The notes under the pieces are model-generated. The model made no database searches. It was given only the letters and a program-made list of their open reading frames with translations, and was not told the origin of the DNA. The position numbers and the translations under genes were made by a program. This document shows, piece by piece, positions 31,697 through 36,499 of a stretch of 36,499 nt of DNA; position 1 is the first letter of the stretch; each line of letters opens with the position of its first letter. This DNA comes from Caryophanales bacterium UBA6879 (GTDB lineage Bacteria; Bacillota_I; Bacilli_A; RFN20; CAG-288): contig DKCH01000025.1 in assembly GCA_002449135.1 (NCBI GenBank), forward strand, positions 1 through 36,499. The letters are read 5' to 3'.

Positions 31697-32740
31697 ATGA
31701 GAGATACTAAACAACTATTTAAGTACATAGGGCAGCGTATTTTATTGATGATTGTAACATTTTTAATTATCTTTATTTTATGTTTCTTTTTAGTAAGATT
31801 ACTACCTATTACTCAGGCTGATGCACCTGGTAAAGATCCAGAAATGTTTTATATTACTCAAGTGAGTATGGGGAGAATGTACAAAGGCGCTGATGGAAAC
31901 TATTACTCAGTTCCAGTATTTGAGCAATTATGTACTTTTATAAAGAATCTTTTTAACCCTTCAACTTTTAAAGATTCTGATGGTAATATACAAACAATTT
32001 CTAGGTTTGGTTATACTTGGAAAATTGGATGGATGCAATCACCTATGGAATTATTAGGAAAACAATTACCTCCTACTATTTTAATTAATATTTATTCTAT
32101 GATTATTTCTATTCCAGTAGGTATTGGTTTAGGTATTTATATGGCTTTAAAGAAGAATAAATGGCAGGATAATGTTTTATCTATTTTAGTTATGCTTTTT
32201 ATTTCTGTTCCTTCTTTTGTTTACGCTTTCTTGTTACAGTATGTTTTTGCTTTTAAGTTACAATGGTTCCCTGATATTAGAGCTAATTTTAATAACAGTT
32301 GGTTTGAACCTGAGATGTTATCTTCAATGGTTTTACCTGTTTTTGCTATGGCTTTTGGTTCTATAGCTGGATTTGCTAGATATACTAGAGCTGAATTAAC
32401 TGAAGTTTTGACTTCTGATTTTATGTTATTAGCGCGTACCAAAGGTTTATCTAGAGCACAAGCTACTGTTAGACATGCTTTAAGAAATTCTATGGTTCCT
32501 ATTTTCCCAATGATTTTAGGAGAAATTATTTCTGTTTTATCTGGTTCTATGATTATTGAACAGATTTTTGCTATTAATGGTGTTGGTGCTTTATTCTTAC
32601 AATCAATTCAATCAAGAGATTATGATGTCTTCCAATTTGTTTCTATGTTTTATATTCTTATTGGTTTAGTGGGTAGCTTAATTGTTGATATCTCTTATGG
32701 TCTTGTTGATCCACGTATTAGAATGGGAGGTAAAAAATAA
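31697..32740 (+). CDS. oppB: Oligopeptide ABC transporter permease OppB
   Basis: This 347-residue polytopic protein has the first helix at about 14-36, an extracytoplasmic loop to about 115, and then the BPD_transp_1 domain. The EAA region, ELTEVLTSDFMLLARTKG followed by LSRAQATVRHALRN, is at about 233-264, and the C-terminus DISYGLVDPRIRMGG is typical of DppB/OppB. The loop after the first helix is slightly longer than usual. It forms the translocation channel with OppC and is energised by OppD and OppF. The GAGAGAGA site precedes the ATG. It overlaps oppC by one base (TAATG). Confidence 0.95.
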   Translation: MRDTKQLFKYIGQRILLMIVTFLIIFILCFFLVRLLPITQADAPGKDPEMFYITQVSMGRMYKGADGNYYSVPVFEQLCTFIKNLFNPSTFKDSDGNIQTISRFGYTWKIGWMQSPMELLGKQLPPTILINIYSMIISIPVGIGLGIYMALKKNKWQDNVLSILVMLFISVPSFVYAFLLQYVFAFKLQWFPDIRANFNNSWFEPEMLSSMVLPVFAMAFGSIAGFARYTRAELTEVLTSDFMLLARTKGLSRAQATVRHALRNSMVPIFPMILGEIISVLSGSMIIEQIFAINGVGALFLQSIQSRDYDVFQFVSMFYILIGLVGSLIVDISYGLVDPRIRMGGKK

Positions 32741-34410
32741 TGACTGAGAATAAATATGTATTAAATTCTAATGATTTTTCTTCTGCTGATTATCAAAAAG
32801 TTAGTTCAGTTAGTAAGGATAATCTTAAATTAGTACAAGCTGAAACTAATATTCACGATCAGGCTTTTGAAACTAAACCTGTTAGTTATTTAAGAGACTC
32901 TTTTAATAGATTTTGTAAAAATAAGTCTTCTATTGTTGCTGCTATTATTATTTTATTGATTATTGTTTATGGTATTATTGCTCCTTTTGCCTCTTCTAAA
33001 GGGTATTCTGCAAAACGTTTTTCTGAATTTAAAAATGGTTTTAGAGATCCATATTTTAAAAATGTTTCTCCATATTTAGGAATTTTTAAAAATACTGGTT
33101 TTTGGGATGGTACAACTAAGGAAACTGTTTCTGAAAGTGTTTATTATACTTATAAGTTTGATGATTCTAATCATAAAGTAATTACTCAAGAAGTTTCTAC
33201 TTCTACTAATTTACTTTCTAAAAGTACAATGTACATCATTAGAAGAGATACTTATGCTGTTGGTAATAAATTAATTAATGTTTCTAAAGATGAATATAAT
33301 GCTTTAGTTAATTATGAAAAAGAAAAAGGTATTTATCAAAATGATAATTCAATTATGAAACCTTTAGTTGATTCTAAAACTTACATTGAAACTTATACAC
33401 AGTCTTTATTAGATAAGAATGTGGCAAGCACAATCGTTAATGAAATTAAAGGCCAATTAGAAAACTATTATAATCAAAATGCAAGTGCTTATTATCAAAT
33501 GGTACAAGTTAAAGAAGGCAGTTCAAATATTACTCCTTTGATTAAGAATGGTAAACTTGTAGATATTTATAAAAAGGATACTAATGGTAATAATGTTTAT
33601 TTTGAGGAAATAGCTGGAAATCGTATTAATATTAGAGTCGACTATTTTGACTATTTTACATATAAGTATGATATGACTCCTTATATGGTTTTTGGGGCTA
33701 ATTCTCAAGGACAAGATATTTATACAAGATTAGCTTCTGGTGCTTTATTTTCTATTGGGTTAGGTGTTGTTATATCATTAATCAATTTTGTAATTGGTTT
33801 AATCTATGGTGCTATTTCTGGCTATTATGGTGGAACTACTGACTTAATTATGGAAAGAATTACTGATATTATTTCAAATGTTCCTTCTGTTATTATTCTT
33901 ACTATATGTCAAATTCAGTTTACAAATAATATTGATTTACTTTCTGCTCTTAAATCCACAGGGGTTACTTTACTTGCGATTTTAGTAGCCTTTGTTTATA
34001 ACGGGTGGGTTGGCGTAGCTTCTACTACACGTATGCAGTTTTATCGTTTTAAAGGACAAGAATATGTTATTGCTTCTCGTACTTTAGGCGCAAAAGATAG
34101 AAGATTAATTTTTAGACATATTTTACCTAACGCTATTGGTACTTTAGTTACTTCTTCAGTTTTAATGATTCCTGGTGTTATTTTCTCTGAATCTAGTTTA
34201 TCTTACTTAGGTATTATTGATTTTACTTCTTCTGGTATTTCTTCTATTGGTACTTTGTTACAAGAAGGCCAAAATGCAGGATTAAGAAATTTCCCACATG
34301 TTATTCTTTTCCCATGTATTGTAATTTCTTTATTAATGATTTGCTTTAATTTATTTGGTAATGGTTTAAGAGATGCCTTTAATACCTCTTTAAAAGGAAG
34401 TGAGGAATAA
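32740..34410 (+). CDS. oppC: Oligopeptide ABC transporter permease OppC with large extracytoplasmic insertion
   Basis: The 556-residue protein has a normal OppC core: a cytosolic N-terminus, first helix at about 64-84, the FGANSQGQDIYTRL block at 318-331 (the family's FGTDxxGRDxxSR motif), a BPD_transp_1 domain and an EAA loop with ASRTLGAKDRRLIFRHILPN at about 445-464. Common OppC proteins have 290-350 residues and only about 40 residues between first helix and the FGTD motif; here there are about 230 (85-316), placed on the outer side. The insert is hydrophilic, Tyr/Asn/Lys-rich and resembles nothing I know. It may contact OppA or another surface partner (inference). The GGGAGG site precedes the ATG, and oppD starts 2 bases after the stop. 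Confidence 0.93.
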   Translation: MTENKYVLNSNDFSSADYQKVSSVSKDNLKLVQAETNIHDQAFETKPVSYLRDSFNRFCKNKSSIVAAIIILLIIVYGIIAPFASSKGYSAKRFSEFKNGFRDPYFKNVSPYLGIFKNTGFWDGTTKETVSESVYYTYKFDDSNHKVITQEVSTSTNLLSKSTMYIIRRDTYAVGNKLINVSKDEYNALVNYEKEKGIYQNDNSIMKPLVDSKTYIETYTQSLLDKNVASTIVNEIKGQLENYYNQNASAYYQMVQVKEGSSNITPLIKNGKLVDIYKKDTNGNNVYFEEIAGNRINIRVDYFDYFTYKYDMTPYMVFGANSQGQDIYTRLASGALFSIGLGVVISLINFVIGLIYGAISGYYGGTTDLIMERITDIISNVPSVIILTICQIQFTNNIDLLSALKSTGVTLLAILVAFVYNGWVGVASTTRMQFYRFKGQEYVIASRTLGAKDRRLIFRHILPNAIGTLVTSSVLMIPGVIFSESSLSYLGIIDFTSSGISSIGTLLQEGQNAGLRNFPHVILFPCIVISLLMICFNLFGNGLRDAFNTSLKGSEE

Positions 34411-34412
34411 TT

Positions 34413-36200
34413 ATGATTGAAAACGAAGATAAAGTTTTAGAAGTAAAAAACCTCAGAATTTCTTTTAAAACTAATGGTGGTACTGTTAAAGCAGTAAGAG
34501 GTATTAATTTTTCTTTATATAAGAAAAGAGTTTTAGCAATTGTTGGTGAATCTGGATCAGGTAAATCAGTTACTTCTAAAGCTATTTTAGGTATTTTAGC
34601 TAATAATAAAATTATTGAAGATGGTCAAATTATTTTTGAAGGTAAAGATTTGTTAAAAATTAGTGAAGAACAATTCACTAAGATTAGAGGTGTAAAAATC
34701 TCTATGATTTTCCAAGATCCTTTGTCTTCTTTAAATCCTATTATGAAAGTAGGTAAGCAATTAACTGAAGCTATGGTTTTAAAATCAAAAGCTACTGTGA
34801 GAAACGCTAAAAAGAATATAAAAAGATTTGATGAAACACTTTCTAAAGTTAATGCTAAAGGCTTTAAGGAAGTTAAAGATTATGCTGAATCATTAAAAAA
34901 AGGCGATAAAGATTTTGCTATAGATAATTATCATTCTTTCTTTATGGAAGCAGTTAAAGAAGAATTAGTTAAACAAGAAAATAATTTAAGTGAATCTCTT
35001 AGAGTAATTAATGATTTTAATAATCTCTTCTTTAGTGATGATAAAGATTATTCTAATGTGGATTTAAAAAAGTTAAAAAATGAACTTAAAAGAATAGATC
35101 ATTTACTTAAGAAATCCTTATTTTCTTTAGCAACTGATTCTGATGATGTTATAGAAGTTTATGTTGCTTTAATGAGAGATTATTTAGCCGATATTAAAGA
35201 ATCTATTATCTTATTAAGAAAAAGAGAAGAAATTCTTAAAAAGAATAATGTAGATGATATTTATAAGTTACCTGCTAGCATTAGAGCAAAACTTAGAGAA
35301 GTTATTTTGACTCCTCATCAATATTATTCATCAATGAAAAATTTAACTAGTGAATTGATTGAACATATTCAAGCTTTATTAAGTCCTAAGGATGAACATG
35401 TTTTAAGTAATATTGCTTCTAATGTTGCTAAGTTTTACTTTACAAATGCTGTAGATGCTAAATCTACTCTTTCTAATAGTGAAGGTAAAACTCGTGCTAT
35501 TGAATTGTTAAAAGAAGTTGGAATTCCTGAACCTGAAAGAAGATATGAACAATATCCATTTGAATTTTCAGGCGGTATGAGACAAAGAATCGTTATTGCT
35601 ATTGCTTTATCATCTAATCCGGAAGTTTTAATTTGTGATGAGCCTACTACTGCTTTGGATGTTACTATTCAAGCTCAAATTTTGGAATTAATTAATAAAT
35701 TAAAGGTTGAAAAGAATTTATCAATTATTTTCATTACCCACGATTTAGGTGTTGTTGCTAATATGGCGGATGATATTGCTGTTATGTATGCTGGTAAGAT
35801 TGTTGAATATGGAACTGTCTTTGATATTTTCTATGATCCTAGACATCCATATACTTGGGCTTTACTTGGTTCTATGCCTGATTTAAAGACTAAAGAAAAG
35901 CTTAATGCCATACCTGGAACACCTCCGAATATGTTACTTCCTCCTAAAGGCGATGCTTTTGCTTTAAGAAATCAATACGCTTTAGAAGAAGACTTTGAGG
36001 AACAACCACCATTTTTCAAAATTAGTGATACTCATTATGCTGCTACTTGGTTATTACATCCTTTAGCTCCAGATGTTGAGGCTCCTAAGATTGTTTATAC
36101 TCGTATTTATGAATCTTTAAAGGATTCTAATTTTAAGAATTGTCCTCATCCAGATAATTATAAAAATTCAGTTTTAAAAGATATTGGAGGTAACAAATAA
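34413..36200 (+). CDS. oppD: Oligopeptide ABC transporter ATPase OppD with large helical insertion
   Basis: The 595-residue protein has Walker A GESGSGKS (45-52), Q-loop FQDPLSSLNP (Q101), signature SGGMRQR (386-392), Walker B LICDEP with E410, and H-loop H443. The C-terminal oligopeptide domain has IPGTPPNMLLPPKGDAFALR and SDTHYAATWLLHP, as in Gram-positive OppD/AmiE. Normal OppD has about 330-360 residues. The surplus, about residues 128-357, lies in the helical subdomain between Q-loop and signature, and is charged and helical, with no known domain. This subdomain faces the permease coupling helices, so the insert could mediate regulation. It follows oppC by 2 bases and overlaps the next gene by one base. 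Confidence 0.94.
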   Translation: MIENEDKVLEVKNLRISFKTNGGTVKAVRGINFSLYKKRVLAIVGESGSGKSVTSKAILGILANNKIIEDGQIIFEGKDLLKISEEQFTKIRGVKISMIFQDPLSSLNPIMKVGKQLTEAMVLKSKATVRNAKKNIKRFDETLSKVNAKGFKEVKDYAESLKKGDKDFAIDNYHSFFMEAVKEELVKQENNLSESLRVINDFNNLFFSDDKDYSNVDLKKLKNELKRIDHLLKKSLFSLATDSDDVIEVYVALMRDYLADIKESIILLRKREEILKKNNVDDIYKLPASIRAKLREVILTPHQYYSSMKNLTSELIEHIQALLSPKDEHVLSNIASNVAKFYFTNAVDAKSTLSNSEGKTRAIELLKEVGIPEPERRYEQYPFEFSGGMRQRIVIAIALSSNPEVLICDEPTTALDVTIQAQILELINKLKVEKNLSIIFITHDLGVVANMADDIAVMYAGKIVEYGTVFDIFYDPRHPYTWALLGSMPDLKTKEKLNAIPGTPPNMLLPPKGDAFALRNQYALEEDFEEQPPFFKISDTHYAATWLLHPLAPDVEAPKIVYTRIYESLKDSNFKNCPHPDNYKNSVLKDIGGNK

Positions 36201-36499
36201 TGGCTAAAGCTATAAAAAAAGCTGTTAAAAAGGTTTTAGTTGACCCAAATGGCAATGTTATCAAAAGAAAACCAGGGCGTCCTAAGAAAGATACTCCAGT
36301 TTTAACTGAAGTTTTTGTTAATGAAAATGGTCAAGTTAAAAGAAAAGTAGGAAGACCTAAAAAGAATTCTATTGATTTAAAGACTGCTGATTTATCTGAA
36401 ATAGAAAAGAACAAACCAGAAGCATTTGAATCTACTGATAAGGTTGTTAAGCAACCTTCTTTAGAGGAAGAAAATAAAGATAAAGAAGAAGTTAAAGAA
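36200..36499 (+). CDS. Start of the gene after oppD: Lys-rich protein with two AT-hook-like repeats (truncated by window end)
   Basis: The frame is open to the window end, giving 100 residues. The ATG overlaps the oppD stop (TAATG), and TTGGAGGTAAC ahead supplies a ribosome-binding site. The visible part is MAKAIKKAVKKVLV followed by two repeats, each reading NGxV, KRK, GRPKK: PNGNVIKRKPGRPKK at about 16-30 and ENGQVKRKVGRPKK at about 42-55. GRPKK is the AT-hook minor-groove DNA-binding core. A Glu/Lys-rich stretch follows. By position the gene should be oppF, and the piece could be an N-terminal extension of an OppF ATPase, but no ABC motif is reached before the end; a separate small DNA-binding protein is equally compatible. 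Confidence 0.7.
   Translation, partial: MAKAIKKAVKKVLVDPNGNVIKRKPGRPKKDTPVLTEVFVNENGQVKRKVGRPKKNSIDLKTADLSEIEKNKPEAFESTDKVVKQPSLEEENKDKEEVKE

Noticed and set aside
1..36499. Use of genetic code 4 (TGA as Trp)
   Set aside because: TGG is used for Trp throughout and no conserved protein needs an internal TGA.

Overview
This is a very AT-rich bacterial chromosomal segment that looks like a low-GC Firmicute or a Mollicute relative, for example an uncultured gut lineage; I cannot name the species. The grounds are A/T-rich codon use, Sec/lipobox lipoproteins with Ser/Asn-rich linkers, a small (about 80 nt) SRP RNA with a Firmicute-type domain IV, enlarged Opp subunits of the kind known from mollicutes, and consensus-like sigma-A promoters. 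TGG encodes Trp throughout and no gene contains an in-frame TGA, so the standard code fits, although only one of 22 complete genes ends in TGA. Nearly all genes lie on the + strand; only the SRP RNA and tadA are on the - strand. I saw no mobile element, CRISPR array, tRNA or rRNA. No stretch over 300 bases lacks a gene.

Layout. (1) 1-3586: a terminator of an upstream gene, then a tight three-gene run: DUF1624/HGSNAT-type membrane acyltransferase, acyl-CoA synthetase, and DUF368 (PopT-type undecaprenyl-phosphate translocase). (2) 3629-6389: the tldD-tldE protease pair and a terminator. (3) 6512-10270: a monocistronic 1207-residue lipoprotein made of about nine copies of an uncharacterised repeat. 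(4) 10283-18677: a five-gene MoxR/VWA operon (three-TM protein with a Gly/Gln-rich tail, MoxR AAA+ ATPase, DUF58 protein, BatA-like VWA protein, double-VWA protein), with a structured leader. (5) 18691-19706: nrdI, a bidirectional terminator, and the convergent SRP RNA-tadA pair. (6) 19731-22473: single-chain L-serine dehydratase and an unknown membrane-anchored protein. (7) 22485-28745: three lipoproteins; two are full-length paralogues and the third carries part of the same module. (8) 28760-36499: an oligopeptide ABC importer, with a 925-residue OppA in the transcription unit of the third lipoprotein and oppB-oppC-oppD under a separate promoter. OppC and OppD carry large insertions. The next gene, cut by the window end, opens with two AT-hook-like repeats.

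How it fits together. The window is dominated by envelope functions: possible lipid-linked glycan acylation and carrier recycling, a MoxR/VWA surface or chaperone complex, repeat-rich lipoproteins and peptide import. The most unusual points are the nine-repeat lipoprotein, the coordinated inserts in the Opp subunits, the AT-hook-like start of the gene after oppD, the serine dehydratase ending in a single cysteine, and promoters whose -10 boxes sit directly in front of ATG codons without Shine-Dalgarno sites, which predicts leaderless mRNAs.
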